This document shows positions 25,327-36,300 of a DNA stretch of 64,000 nucleotides, one piece after another. The notes below the pieces were generated by a model, which was not told the origin of the DNA, ran no database searches, and worked only from the letters and a program-made list of their open reading frames with translations. Source of the DNA: Tectiglobus sp965223355 (lineage in GTDB: Bacteria; Pseudomonadota; Alphaproteobacteria; Rhizobiales; Hyphomicrobiaceae). The stretch covers positions 3,224,001-3,288,000 of the forward strand of contig CBDCWE010000003.1 in NCBI GenBank assembly GCA_965223355.1. The letters are read 5' to 3'. Each line of letters opens with the position of its first letter. The stretch's first letter is position 1. A program made the translations under genes and the position numbers.

Positions 25327-25395
25327 TTAGGAGATGCGCGGCCCGGCGAAAAGTACGCCGCCGCGAAGCCGAGCGACCTTTTCGCCGACGATCGT

Positions 25396-26877
25396 CTAAC
25401 GCATGCCGATCGCTTTGAAGACCGAGCGCAGCGATCGTGAAATGATGCGCCGCATGATCGAACGGCCGATGTCGCGGGTGACCTGCTCGCCGATTGATCG
25501 ACCACCGCGCGGCCCGCGCCCGAATATGACGTTGGTCCAGCTGTTCTTGCTCTTTTCGGCCTCCGCCTGCGCCGCCGCACGTTGTTGTTCAAGCTTGGCG
25601 GCCCGCGCCTGCAGCATTTCATGTGCGCTTTCGCGGTCGACCGCCTCGTCGTACTTGCCGGCCACCGGACTGCGCGACATCGCCTCATGGCGCTCGGCCT
25701 CGGTCATCGGTCCAATGCGACCGTTGGGCGGCCGGATCAGCGCGCGTTGGACAATCGAGGGCTCACCCCGGTCCTGCAGGAACGAAACCAGCGCTTCGCC
25801 GACACCCAATTCCAGGATCACGCGTTCGGCATCGAGATCGGGATTGGGCCGGAACGTCTCGGCGGCAGCCCGCACCGCGCGCTGTTCCTTGGGCGTATAG
25901 GCTCTCAGCGCATGCTGGATGCGATTGCCGAGCTGTGAGGAAACCGTATCGGGAACATCAAGCGGGTTCTGGGTAATGAAATAGACGCCGACGCCTTTGG
26001 ATCGAATGAGGCGGGCGACCTGTTCCACCCGCTCCAACAGCGCTTTCGGTGCCTCATCGAACAGCAAATGCGCCTCGTCGAAGAAAAACACGAGCTTTGG
26101 TTTCGGCTGATCGCCAACCTCCGGCAGCTCCTCCCAGAGCTTGCTCAGCAACCACAACAGAAACGTTGCATAGAGCCGCGGGTTCTGAAACAGCTTGTCG
26201 GCCGCCAGCAGATTGACAAACCCGCGGCCGTCGTAGGTCGTCTTCATGAAGTCGGCGATATCGACGGCGGGTTCCCCGAAAAATTGGTTGGCACCTTGGT
26301 CTTCCAACACCAACAGCCGCCGCTGAATGGCGCCCACCGAGGCAGATGCAACATTTCCGTATTTGGCGGAGAGCTCCTTGCTGCGCTCGGACACGGCCGT
26401 TGCCATCGATCGCAAATCATCGAGATCGAGCATCGGCATGCCTTCGTCCTGGGCGACGCGGAACATGATGTTGAGCACACCTTCTTGAACCTCGTTTAAT
26501 TCAAGCAGGCGCGACAACAGCAACGGCCCCATATCCGTGACCGTCGCCCGAATGGGATGGCCATGCTCGCTAAAAACATCCCAGAACACCGTCGGATAAC
26601 TCCGCGGCGCGAAGGCTGGCAAACCGACCTCGTCAAGCCGCTTGTCGATGAAGTCCTTCTCGGTCCCGGCCATGCCGATCCCGGACAGATCGCCTTTGAT
26701 ATCGGCGGCAAATACCGGCACGCCGGCATCGGAAAAGCCTTCCGCTAAGACCTGCAAAGACACCGTCTTGCCGGTCCCGGTGGCGCCGGTAATCAAACCA
26801 TGGCGGTTGGCCAGCGCTAGATCGAGATATTCACCTTTCTGGCTCTTGCCAACAAAGATCTTGCCGTCCTGAAGCAT
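25396..26877 (-). CDS. HerA-like helicase/ATPase (DUF853 family)
   Basis: This 493-residue P-loop ATPase has Walker A GATGTGKT near residue 32, Walker B LVFFFDEAHLLFD near 265, and an arginine/polar motif VYFITQNPLDVPD characteristic of the HerA/FtsK clade. Sequence features match the DUF853 group of putative bacterial HerA-like proteins, whose cellular role is not established. A charged coiled region near 430-450 and a basic C-terminal tail (RSIMRRIISRSLRSVFK) could bind nucleic acid or membrane. GAGGACGAGAG precedes the ATG. There is no adjacent NurA or Sir2 partner. Confidence 0.9.
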   Translation of the reverse strand: MLQDGKIFVGKSQKGEYLDLALANRHGLITGATGTGKTVSLQVLAEGFSDAGVPVFAADIKGDLSGIGMAGTEKDFIDKRLDEVGLPAFAPRSYPTVFWDVFSEHGHPIRATVTDMGPLLLSRLLELNEVQEGVLNIMFRVAQDEGMPMLDLDDLRSMATAVSERSKELSAKYGNVASASVGAIQRRLLVLEDQGANQFFGEPAVDIADFMKTTYDGRGFVNLLAADKLFQNPRLYATFLLWLLSKLWEELPEVGDQPKPKLVFFFDEAHLLFDEAPKALLERVEQVARLIRSKGVGVYFITQNPLDVPDTVSSQLGNRIQHALRAYTPKEQRAVRAAAETFRPNPDLDAERVILELGVGEALVSFLQDRGEPSIVQRALIRPPNGRIGPMTEAERHEAMSRSPVAGKYDEAVDRESAHEMLQARAAKLEQQRAAAQAEAEKSKNSWTNVIFGRGPRGGRSIGEQVTRDIGRSIMRRIISRSLRSVFKAIGMR

Positions 26878-26913
26878 TGCTCTCGTCCTCGCCCTGATTG
26901 TGCGGCCGCGATG

Positions 26914-27052
26914 CTAGAGTAACCTGCCTTTATTCGGAATCGGAACGATCCTGAATAAAGGCACAAAGTTGCTCGCCTCTAAAGTGGCGATCATCTTCGT
27001 GCTTTAAGTTGGAACCGCAATAGCGGTTCCAACTTAAAGCACGAAGATCTAG
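26914..27052 (-). repeat. 131-bp hairpin element, copy 3 (inverted), flanked by CTAG
   Basis: This is an inverted copy of the element at 3207-3337. It occupies 26918-27048 (131 bp, same length as copy 1) and has CTAG on both sides (26914-26917 and 27049-27052). Some arm bases differ between copies, but the long hairpin stays fully paired, including a matched change in its base (AAGAT/ATCTT). It lies upstream of the HerA-like ATPase gene and downstream of the YbdK-type ligase gene. The rest of the 345-bp gap holds no gene I can support. Confidence 0.85.
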
Positions 27053-27222
27053 TGTTCCGACTCAACAATCCGCAGAATTAGGTCCTGATTACACGGGAAC
27101 TTAGCTTTGCCAAGGCGGGCCGCGGAGCAAACTGCGCAAATCTCCGGCCGAAGCAAACAAAACTGTTTCGCCAGCCCGCAAACATCGCCGAGCGACATCC
27201 GAATTGACCACAACGAGAACAG

Positions 27223-28362
27223 CTATGCGTCCAGGCCTGCCAACGTCTCTTCGGCCAAATGATCGACCACCACCTCGAGGGCGGCGGCTTCCGACAGGCC
27301 GCGCTGCAGCGCGTTTCGGTAGACCGCGACCTGACGGTCGGCACTCGTGCCCTGCGCCACAATGTTGCGCCCGGCTTGCACATGCTCGCTGCAGCCGAGC
27401 GCTTCGGCGTCCTCGCCAATCAACTCCAGTATTTCTGCATAGAGTTCAGCAAAGGCAACCAGCTCACCGCGGCCGAAATCAAACAACGCCTGCGAACAGC
27501 CGTAGCGCTGAGCTCGCCACCGGTTCTCATCGAGCAGGACGACGGGATATTGCCGCCAGCTCTGATTGTTGCGGCGCAACCGATAGAGCATCCGGCAGAT
27601 GCAGACAAACAGCGCCGCAACGCTCAACGCATCGCGCAGGCGCGTGCACACGTCGGTGATGCGCATTTCCAACGTCGGGAACTTGGCCGACGGGCGCAGA
27701 TCCCACCAGATCTTGCCCGGATCATCGATCACGCCCGAACCGATCAATGTCTCGGTCAGGGCGCGGTACTCATCCCAACCTCCGAGCCGGCCCGGCAGGC
27801 CGGTTCTGGGCAAACCATTGAAGACGGCGAGGCGAAAACTCTTAAGGCCGGTATCTTCGCCTTCCCAGAACGGCGACGACGTCGTCAGTGCGAGGAGATG
27901 CGGCAGGAAATAGCGGGCCTGATTGAGCAGGTCGATGCGCAGTTCCTGATCGTCGATTTCGACGTGAACGTGCATGCCGCACACGATCAAGCGGCGCCCG
28001 ACCCCGGCCAGATCACTGGCCAGCGCCACATAGCGCTCGCTCTGGGTGGTTTCCTGTGAACGATAGCCGCCAATGGGGTGGCTGGAGGCGGCAAGCGGGG
28101 CCAGCCCGAAATCGGCGGCGAGCCGCGCAACGGTTGTGCGCAGCCGCGCAAGATCGCTGCGTGCGTCGGCAAAATGCGTCGTCGGTCTGGTGCCGACCTC
28201 GATTTGCGAGCGCATCAGTTCAACCGAGACCTGGCCCGGACAGGCCGCCTCACAGGCCGCGAGCAGCTCCGGCGGTGCCGACTGCAGCTGCCGGGTCGCG
28301 CTGTCGACCAACAGGTACTCTTCTTCGATTCCAAATCGGAAAGTCGGTGCACAAACGGCCAT
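27223..28362 (-). CDS. Carboxylate-amine ligase, YbdK/GCS2 family
   Basis: This 379-residue protein starts with FGIEEEYLLVD, the ATP/metal-binding signature of the GCS2 (glutamate-cysteine ligase type 2) superfamily, and carries CGMHVHVEI and WWDLRPSAKFPTLEMRITD, both family hallmarks. YbdK-type enzymes show weak glutamate-cysteine ligase activity, and their natural substrate is uncertain. It is divergent from the DAHP synthase gene, with about 210 bp between the starts. I do not assign it as gshA because the plant/proteobacterial main enzyme belongs to a different subgroup. Confidence 0.9.
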   Translation of the reverse strand: MAVCAPTFRFGIEEEYLLVDSATRQLQSAPPELLAACEAACPGQVSVELMRSQIEVGTRPTTHFADARSDLARLRTTVARLAADFGLAPLAASSHPIGGYRSQETTQSERYVALASDLAGVGRRLIVCGMHVHVEIDDQELRIDLLNQARYFLPHLLALTTSSPFWEGEDTGLKSFRLAVFNGLPRTGLPGRLGGWDEYRALTETLIGSGVIDDPGKIWWDLRPSAKFPTLEMRITDVCTRLRDALSVAALFVCICRMLYRLRRNNQSWRQYPVVLLDENRWRAQRYGCSQALFDFGRGELVAFAELYAEILELIGEDAEALGCSEHVQAGRNIVAQGTSADRQVAVYRNALQRGLSEAAALEVVVDHLAEETLAGLDA

Positions 28363-28573
28363 CTACCCGGTCCTTCAGGATGCCTGCGAACCGCCGCCGG
28401 CGCGGCTATAGGCGGTCCGATCAAGCTTACCATTGCGCAAATTCTGCGAAACAGCTGACATTTACCCCAAAACTATCCTATAAGCCGCACTCCGGACGTC
28501 GGAAACGCCAAAAGAGTGTCCGCACGGCCGTGAAACTCAGAAATCCAAAGCCGAACGCGTTGAGGAGAAGACC

Positions 28574-29968
28574 ATGACGGCCGCCTGGAGTCCCGCGAGT
28601 TGGAGATCTAAGCCGATTGTCCAAGTCCCGGAATATCGTGATGCTGCAGCCCTCGCCGCCGTCGAGAACCAACTCGCCGCGTTTCCCCCGCTGGTATTTG
28701 CAGGTGAGGCGCGCGATTTGAAACGATCGCTGGCCGAGGTTGCTGAAGGGCGCGGTTTCCTGCTGCAGGGCGGCGACTGTGCCGAGAGTTTCGCAGAACA
28801 TCACGCCGATAACATTCGCGATTTCTTCCGCGTGTTCCTGCAAATGGCGGTCGTTCTGACCTATGCCGGCGGTCTGCCGGTCGTCAAAGTCGGTCGCATT
28901 GCCGGCCAGTTCGCCAAGCCGCGCTCCTCGCCGGTCGAACAACAGGGCGATGTCGTGCTGGCGAGCTATCGGGGCGACATCATCAATGGTGCCGAATTCA
29001 CGCCGGAATCCCGCGAGCCGGATCCCCGGCGCCAACTCCAGGCCTACCGCCAGTCGGCGGCAACGCTCAATCTCATTCGCGCGTTTTCGACGGGCGGCTT
29101 TGCCGATCTGGAGCGGGTGCACCAGTGGACGCTGGGCTTTCTGGCCGACAGTCCGCAGGCCGATCGCTACCGGGAGCTGGCTGATCGCATCAGCGAAACG
29201 CTGGATTTCATTCATGCCTGCGGCATCAATGCCGACAACACGCCGGCCCTGCGCGCGGTGCCGTTCTACACCAGCCACGAAGGCTTGCTGCTTGGCTATG
29301 AACAGGCCTTTACGCGGATTGATTCGACCACCAGCGAGCCCTACGCGACAGCCGGCCATTTCGTCTGGATCGGCGATCGCACGCGCCAGGCCGATCACGC
29401 CCATGTCGAATATTTCCGCGGCATCAAAAACCCGATCGGCTTGAAATGCGGACCAACGCTTGAACCCGACAACCTGATCGAACTGATCGACATCCTGAAC
29501 CCGGACAACGAGCCCGGCCGGCTGACGCTGATCTGCCGATTTGGCGACGACAAGGTCGCCGACCGGCTGCCGCGCCTGATCCGCGCCGTCCAGCGCGAGG
29601 GCAGGAAGGTGGTGTGGTCCTGCGACCCGATGCACGGCAACACGCTAACCTCGAACACCGGCTACAAGACCCGCCCGTTCGAGCGCATCTTGAGCGAGGT
29701 CAATACGTTCTTCGACGTCCACGCCGATGAGGGCACGCATGCCGGCGGCGTCCACGTCGAGATGACCGGTCAAAACGTGACGGAATGTACCGGTGGCGCC
29801 CACGCCATTTCAGAAGCCGATTTGCAGGACCGCTACCACACGCATTGCGACCCGCGCCTCAATGCCGATCAAGCGCTCGAACTCGCGTTCTTGATAGCCG
29901 AACGCTTGAAGCAGAACCGGACCGCGCGGATCATGCCGACCCGCGCGCCGCTGGCGGCGATTGGCTAG
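28574..29968 (+). CDS. aroF: 3-deoxy-7-phosphoheptulonate synthase, class II
   Basis: This 464-residue enzyme is of the plant-like class II type: LLQGGDCAESF holds the metal-binding cysteine, GHFVWIGDRTRQ and GIKNPIGLKCGP contribute to phosphoenolpyruvate binding, CDPMHGNT provides the metal-binding histidine, and GGVHVEMTGQNVTEC provides the glutamate. It condenses phosphoenolpyruvate and erythrose 4-phosphate, the first step of the shikimate pathway. AGGAG precedes the ATG. The gene symbol is a convention for this class; feedback specificity cannot be seen. nadE follows on the same strand after about 100 bp. Confidence 0.95.
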   Translation: MTAAWSPASWRSKPIVQVPEYRDAAALAAVENQLAAFPPLVFAGEARDLKRSLAEVAEGRGFLLQGGDCAESFAEHHADNIRDFFRVFLQMAVVLTYAGGLPVVKVGRIAGQFAKPRSSPVEQQGDVVLASYRGDIINGAEFTPESREPDPRRQLQAYRQSAATLNLIRAFSTGGFADLERVHQWTLGFLADSPQADRYRELADRISETLDFIHACGINADNTPALRAVPFYTSHEGLLLGYEQAFTRIDSTTSEPYATAGHFVWIGDRTRQADHAHVEYFRGIKNPIGLKCGPTLEPDNLIELIDILNPDNEPGRLTLICRFGDDKVADRLPRLIRAVQREGRKVVWSCDPMHGNTLTSNTGYKTRPFERILSEVNTFFDVHADEGTHAGGVHVEMTGQNVTECTGGAHAISEADLQDRYHTHCDPRLNADQALELAFLIAERLKQNRTARIMPTRAPLAAIG

Positions 29969-30072
29969 GGGTTGCAGGTTGCCTGACTGGACAACATCCA
30001 GGATCGCCGCCGTTTGACCGGCCGTGCCCTTTATCAATCGTCGCGAATGATGCCTGCGAGGCAGACCAGCCC

Positions 30073-31746
30073 ATGACCGATGTTCCCAAAAGCCGCCTGC
30101 GCATCGCGTTGGCTCAACTCAATCCAACCGTCGGCGATCTTGCCGGCAACATCGACAAGGCCCGCGCGGCATATCGCCAAGCGGCGGCCGGGGGCGCCGA
30201 CCTGGTTTTGCTGTCCGAGTTGTTTGCTTGCGGCTATCCGCCCGAAGATCTGGTCCTCAAACCGGCGTTTGCGGCCGCCTCACGCCATGCCGTCGAGACG
30301 TTCGCCAAGGAGATTACCGGCACTGGTCCCGGCGTCCTGATCGGCACCATCTGGCCCGAGGCCGACCAGCTCTACAACGCCGTTGCCCTCCTGGATGGCG
30401 GCGCGGTCAAGGCGGTCCGCTACAAGTCGGATCTGCCCAACTACGGCGTATTCGATGAAAAGCGCGTGTTCGCCGCCGGCCCGTTGCCGAGCCCGATCGA
30501 TTTCCGCGGCGTCCGCATTGGCGTACCGATTTGCGAAGACATCTGGTACGAAGACGTCTGCGAGTGCTTGGCTGAGTGCGGTGCCGAGATCTTGCTGGTG
30601 CCCAACGGCTCGCCGTTCGACTGGAAAAAGCCCGATGTGCGCATGAACATCGCCGTCGCGCGCATCACCGAAAACAAACTGCCGCTGGTCTATCTCAATC
30701 AAATCGGCGGGCAGGATGAGCTTGTGTTCGACGGCGCTTCGTTTGTATTGAACGGTGATGCAAGTCTTGCTGTGCAACTGCCCGCCTGGCGCGAGGACGT
30801 CACGCTCACGGACTGGAACAAGGTTGGCGAGACCTGGCAGTGTGCACCCGGACCGCGCGCAGTCTTGCCGGTCAACGAAGCGTCAGCCTACGAGGCCTGT
30901 GTTCTGGGTTTGCGCGACTATGTCGACAAGAACCGATTTCCGGGCGTCGTCCTCGGGCTGTCGGGCGGTATCGATTCGGCGCTGGTTGCGGCGATCTCGG
31001 TCGATGCTCTGGGTCGCGAACGTGTCCACTGCATCATGCTGCCCTATCGTTACACATCGCAGCAAAGCCTGACGGATGCCGCCATGTGCGCCGAGGCATT
31101 GGGCGTGCGCTACGACACCATCGCAATCGCCGAACCTGTAGAGGGCTTGATGTCGGCTCTGTCCGAGATGTTTGCCGGCCAGAACTCAGGCGTTGCCGAG
31201 GAGAACCTGCAAAGTCGCACGCGCGGCACCATCCTGATGGCGGTCTCCAACAAGTTCGGAAGTATGGTCGTCACAACCGGCAACAAGAGTGAAATGTCGG
31301 TCGGTTACGCCACCCTCTACGGCGATATGAACGGCGGCTTTAACCCTATCAAGGACCTCTACAAGTCGGACGTCTATAGCATTGCCCAATGGCGCAACAC
31401 GGCCGTTCCGGAAAGCGGCAAGGGGCCCGGCGGCATCGTCATACCGACAAACATTCTAAGCAAGGCACCAACCGCTGAACTTAGGGAAAACCAAACCGAC
31501 CAGGACAGCCTGCCACCCTATGATGTTCTCGATGACATCCTGTCGAGACTGGTCGAGAACGAACAGCCGCTGTCCGAGATCATCGCCGCCGGCCACGACC
31601 CGGAAACCGTCAAGCGCATATGCCGGCTCTTGAACATCGCCGAATACAAGCGCCGCCAGGCCGCCCCCGGCGTCAAGATATCCGCGCGCAATTTCGGCCG
31701 TGATCGACGTTATCCGATTACCAACCAGTTCTCGGAAGACGCCTAG
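30073..31746 (+). CDS. nadE: Glutamine-dependent NAD+ synthetase
   Basis: This 557-residue two-domain enzyme has an N-terminal nitrilase-fold glutaminase with its Glu (LLSELFACGY), Lys (YKSDLPNYG) and Cys (PICEDIW) triad, and a C-terminal synthetase with the PPi-loop GLSGGIDSALVA. It amidates nicotinic acid adenine dinucleotide to NAD+. The ATG at 30073 is preferred over an upstream in-frame codon inside the DAHP synthase gene because the glutaminase strand LRIALAQLNP begins just after it. A multi-hairpin repeat follows the stop after about 90 bp. Confidence 0.95.
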   Translation: MTDVPKSRLRIALAQLNPTVGDLAGNIDKARAAYRQAAAGGADLVLLSELFACGYPPEDLVLKPAFAAASRHAVETFAKEITGTGPGVLIGTIWPEADQLYNAVALLDGGAVKAVRYKSDLPNYGVFDEKRVFAAGPLPSPIDFRGVRIGVPICEDIWYEDVCECLAECGAEILLVPNGSPFDWKKPDVRMNIAVARITENKLPLVYLNQIGGQDELVFDGASFVLNGDASLAVQLPAWREDVTLTDWNKVGETWQCAPGPRAVLPVNEASAYEACVLGLRDYVDKNRFPGVVLGLSGGIDSALVAAISVDALGRERVHCIMLPYRYTSQQSLTDAAMCAEALGVRYDTIAIAEPVEGLMSALSEMFAGQNSGVAEENLQSRTRGTILMAVSNKFGSMVVTTGNKSEMSVGYATLYGDMNGGFNPIKDLYKSDVYSIAQWRNTAVPESGKGPGGIVIPTNILSKAPTAELRENQTDQDSLPPYDVLDDILSRLVENEQPLSEIIAAGHDPETVKRICRLLNIAEYKRRQAAPGVKISARNFGRDRRYPITNQFSEDA

Positions 31747-31837
31747 CACAAGCTGCCCGATTGCCTTGCGCGTTTCGATTGCCATCGCGACCCGACGGCG
31801 CTACTGTTGCCAAGCTTACTGAAGACTTGGGGGACCC

Positions 31838-32007
31838 TCTGATGCTAAGTCCTGGGTCCAGGGGTTCACCCCCTGGTCGGGGTGTTTGAGGGGCTGAAAG
31901 CCCCTCAAGGATCGCCGCAATGCGGCGATTAAGTTAGGGCTTTCACCCCTAACAACCCGACCAAAGGGCGCCGCCCTTTGGAAACCTGTGACGTGTTCAG
32001 AGGTTGC
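31838..32007 (-). repeat. Multi-hairpin repeat, copy E (inverted)
   Basis: This copy is in the same orientation as copy C. It contains CCAGGGG/CCCCTGG, GAGGGGC/GCCCCTC, CGCCGC/GCGGCG, TTAGGG/CCCTAA and CCAAAGGGC/GCCCTTTGG and ends TTCAGAGGTT. The 485-bp gap between nadE and the next candidate gene is otherwise without coding signal. Downstream, AACGC/GCGTT around 32120 forms a small hairpin. Confidence 0.88.
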
Positions 32008-32232
32008 TTTGATCATTGCCTCCCAAGGCGGGTCGACCGTACCCTCCCGGCCGCCGCCCTGTGAGATCATGGCCTTGGGGTGGCCGGCGGGGGAGCGGGA
32101 GGGCCCGGGCTAACTCTGAAACGCTATAGGCGTTCCATCACGTTGAACCGATAACATCCATCGCCGGCATGGGCGGGCGTTGTGACGGGTTCATTCAGGA
32201 CTTATCCGAATTTGGTATGGTATTGCGTCATA

Positions 32233-33195
32233 ATGTTCAACCACACACGTATTCATCAGGCGGCCGGTTATTTCATTGCCGGCAGTGTTACGACTTTGAT
32301 TGGCACCGCTTTGATGTCATCGCCAGCCCTGAAAGCGCAGTCGCCAACAGCACAAAGGCACAGCGGCCTGCAGCAGATTGAGCGGCTGCAGCGGGCACTC
32401 GCCAGCAGCTCGAGACAACTGACCAGCGAGCAGCGACTGTCCCGCGGGCTGCAGCAGGAGTTGCGCGATTCATACCAGCAAATCATGGAATTGAACCACC
32501 AGGTCCGCGACCTGAGGGCGGCAGCTGTAAAGCCGACATTGCATCCAGCGGCGACAACAGTGTTGGCGATCAGGCCGCATATGGTCACGCACAGCATGCT
32601 GGTGGTGACCAATGCGGCAGGCGTAATGGTAAACCCCGCCATGGTAAACCGCGCCGGCACCGCACGGGCGACCGCCGGTCTGGCACCGTCGCCCTATGCG
32701 CCGCGTGCCAGCGGGACGCGCAGGACGTTGCCGCCGCCCAATCAAGGCGCTGGTGGCATCCAGTTCGTCGGAGCCGCCCGCGCAATGACCGCAATCCGGG
32801 CACTGCCGCGGCGGCCGGCTCGTGGTGTCCAAGCCAGGTTGGTCCGTCCTGGCGCGCAGCTTCGCCAGACGCCATCGCCGTCCGATGTTGAGGTCGCGCC
32901 GCTTGGTATCAGACCGCCCGTGCGCGTGCGATCATTGCTGGCTTCGACGGCCGCCGGACGACGGGATGCTGGTTCATATCCTGCCGACGTGCCCGGTCTT
33001 GCAGACGCATCGAAGCGTAACCGACGAACAGCGCAACGAAGGACCGGGCGCCGCGCAGCACGATACCGGCCGCGCTCTTGGTTGGGCCGGAGCCAGTGGC
33101 GGCGCGGCCGGCGCGCGCGCCCACGCAGAACCGGAAACCTCTTTGCCCGCATGTCCCGGCGTGGGGTATTCAACAATGGAGCCTTCGGTCGATAG
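32233..33195 (+). CDS. Hypothetical protein, signal-like N-terminus and coiled coil
   Basis: This 320-residue open frame is uncertain as a gene. It has a hydrophobic N-terminus (AAGYFIAGSVTTLIGTALM, then a Ser/Ala-rich stretch) that could be a signal or anchor, a Gln/Leu/Arg-rich segment near residues 45-95 that predicts a coiled coil, a Pro/Ala-rich middle, and a strongly Arg-rich end (about residues 255-320). No domain is recognised. The basic end could reflect non-coding GC-rich sequence read in frame. There is no strong ribosome binding site. Confidence 0.42.
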   Translation: MFNHTRIHQAAGYFIAGSVTTLIGTALMSSPALKAQSPTAQRHSGLQQIERLQRALASSSRQLTSEQRLSRGLQQELRDSYQQIMELNHQVRDLRAAAVKPTLHPAATTVLAIRPHMVTHSMLVVTNAAGVMVNPAMVNRAGTARATAGLAPSPYAPRASGTRRTLPPPNQGAGGIQFVGAARAMTAIRALPRRPARGVQARLVRPGAQLRQTPSPSDVEVAPLGIRPPVRVRSLLASTAAGRRDAGSYPADVPGLADASKRNRRTAQRRTGRRAARYRPRSWLGRSQWRRGRRARPRRTGNLFARMSRRGVFNNGAFGR

Positions 33196-33383
33196 CCGCG
33201 TGCCCGATGCCCTGTCGGCTGAGCACAGCCAGTCCTCAAGGCGCTCCTCGGATCAGCCATCAATCAGCCATCAATCAAGTGTTGATCGCCGCGCGGTGCA
33301 AGCGGCGCTGGCCTAACCGCGCCCAAGCCGCTACATGTCTGGTTCGACCCGAATGATCGAAATTGAGCAGGTGAACAACGGCA

Positions 33384-36300
33384 ATGACGAAGTGGGACTT
33401 TTGGATCGACCGCGGCGGCACATTCACTGACGTCGTGGCACGCGATCCCGACGGTAAGGTGCATGGACAAAAGGTGCTCTCGGAAAACCCGGAAGCCTAC
33501 GATGATGCGGCTCTTGAGGGCATCCGCCGGTTTCTGAATGTCGCGTCGCGTGATCCGATCCCGGCCGAACGAATTGCGACCGTCAAAATGGGAACGACGG
33601 TTGCAACCAACGCCCTGCTCGAACGCAAGGGTGATCCAACGCTGCTGGTCATCACCGCGGGGCTGAAAGACCAGTTGGAAATTGGATATCAGGAACGTGC
33701 GGACATCTTCGCCAAGGAAATCATCAAGCCACAAATGCTCTATGAGCGCGTTGTCGAGGCCCGGGAGCGCGTCCTTGCTGACGGCACGGTCGAGGTCGCC
33801 CTTGACTTGGAGCAGTTGCAAACCGACCTGGCCAGCGCGCTCGCCGACGGTATCCGCTCGGTTGCGTTCGTGTTCATGCACTCGTTTGCCTATCCCGAGC
33901 ATGAGGCGGCGGCGGCCGGCCTCGCCCGCGAACTGGGCTTTGAGCAGGTCTCTGCCAGCCACGACGTCTCGCCGCTCATAAAGATTGTCGGCCGTGGTGA
34001 TACAACCGTTGCGGATGCTTACCTTTCACCGATCCTGTCGCGCTACGTCGAGAAGGTGTCGCAGGCATTGCACGCCGACGATGGAGCGGGCCCGCGCGTG
34101 ATGTTCATGGCCTCGTCCGGCGGCCTCAAGGCGGCCGAACTGTTCCGGGGGCGCGATGCCATTCTGTCCGGCCCCGCAGGCGGCATCGTCGGCATGGCGG
34201 AGACCGGCAAACTCGCCGGTTTCGAGCGGATCATCGGTTTCGATATGGGCGGCACGTCGACCGATGTTTCGCACTTCGCTGGTGAATATGAGCGCGCCTT
34301 CGAGACCCAGGTTGCCGGCGTCAGGATGCGGGTTCCGATGATGCGCATTCACACCGTCGCCGCCGGCGGCGGCTCGATCCTCTTCTTTGACGGCAGCCGG
34401 TTCCGTGTCGGCCCCGAAAGCGCCGGCGCCAATCCCGGCCCGAAGTGTTATCGCCGGGGCGGACCGCTCACCGTTACCGACGCCAACCTGATGGTTGGCA
34501 AGCTGAAGCCGTCCTTCTTCCCGAAAATCTTTGGCCCCAACAACGATGCACCGCTCGATGAAGACGCGACGCGGCAGGCCTTTGCCAATTTGGCGAACGA
34601 GATCGGCGACGGTCGTTCGCCGGAGGATGTAGCCGACGGATTTTTGCGCATTGCCGTTGAGAACATGGCGAATGCGATCAAAAAGATCTCCGTGCAACGC
34701 GGATACGATGTCACCGAATATGCACTGAATTGCTTTGGCTCCGCCGGTGGACAGCATGCCTGCATGATTGCCGATACGCTCGGCATGAAGACGGTACTGA
34801 TCCACCCGCTTTCCGGCCTGCTATCGGGTTACGGCATGGGCCTTGCCGACCTGCGCGCCAGCCGCGAACAATCGATCGAAGCCGAACTCAATGCCGAGAC
34901 CATGCGACGGGTCGAAGGCTTTGGCTTCGACATGGAGCAGTCCGCCAGCGACGAGGTTGTCGATCAAGGCATCCGCCACGAGGACGTCGCGACCACGACC
35001 TGGCTGCACCTCAGATACGAAGGCACCGATACCGCGCTGCCGGTGGTTCTCGATGAAGCAGAGCTCATGCGCCGTGATTTCGAGGACCAGCACCTTCAAC
35101 GCTATGGTTTCATGTCGCCGGAAAAGAAAATCTTTGCATCGGCCATCGAGGTCGAAGCCTCCGGCGGCGGTGCTGGGCTCGATGAGCCCGCGTTGGCCGA
35201 AACCTCAACGCCGCTCGGCACGCCGCAGGAGACCACCAGGTTCTTTTCGGCGCGCGAATGGCACGAAGCGCCGGTTTATCTGCGCGAGGCGCTTGGCCCG
35301 GGCCACCGCATATCGGGCCCCGCCCTGATCATCGAGCCCAACCAGACCGTGATCGTGGAGCCGGGCTGGGAGCTTATCGTCACCCCGCGCAATCACCTTC
35401 AGCTCAATCGCGTCGCCGCTTACGCGCGCGAAATTCTCGGCGCCGAGGCCGATCCCGTCCTGCTTGAGGTCTTCAACAACCTCTACATGTCGATTGCTGA
35501 ACAAATGGGCGAAGCGCTGAGAAATACCGCCCAGTCCGTTAACATCAAGGAGCGGCTCGATTTCTCCTGCGCCGTCTTCGATGCCAACGCCGAACTGGTC
35601 GCCAATGCGCCGCACATGCCGGTTCATCTCGGCTCGATGGACAAGTCCGTTGAGACGATTGCGCGTGAGCGCCGGGGCCAGATGAAGCCCGGTGATACCT
35701 ACATGCTCAATGCGCCTTACAATGGCGGTACACATTTGCCGGACATCACGGTCATCACGCCGGTTTTCGACGATGATGGCCAGCAAATCCTGTTCTACGT
35801 CGCAAGTCGCGGCCACCACGAAGACATCGGCGGCCTCACTCCAGGCTCCGCCTCACCGCGCGCAACCCATATCGAAGAGGAAGGCGTCTATATCGATAAC
35901 TTCAAGCTGGTCGACCAAGGCGTGTTTCTTGAACGCGAAACCCATGCATTGCTGACCGGCGCCAAGTATCCGGCCCGTTCGCCGGCCAAGAACATCGCCG
36001 ACCTCAAAGCCCATGTCGCCGCCAACGCCAAGGGCGTTACCGAGTTGCGCAAAATGGTCGGCCACTTCAGCCTTGAAGTCGTCCAGGCCTACATGAAACA
36101 TGTCCAGGACAACGCCGAGGAGAGTGTGCGCAGGTTGTTGTCGAAGCTGCCCGACGGCGCATTTCGGGTCGAGATGGATCAGGCCAGCCACGTGCAGGTC
36201 AAGATTAGCGTCGACCAGCAAAACCGCTCCGCCAAGGTTGACTTCACGGGTACGTCACCGGTCCAGGCGAACAACTACAACGCGCCGATGCCGGTGACCC

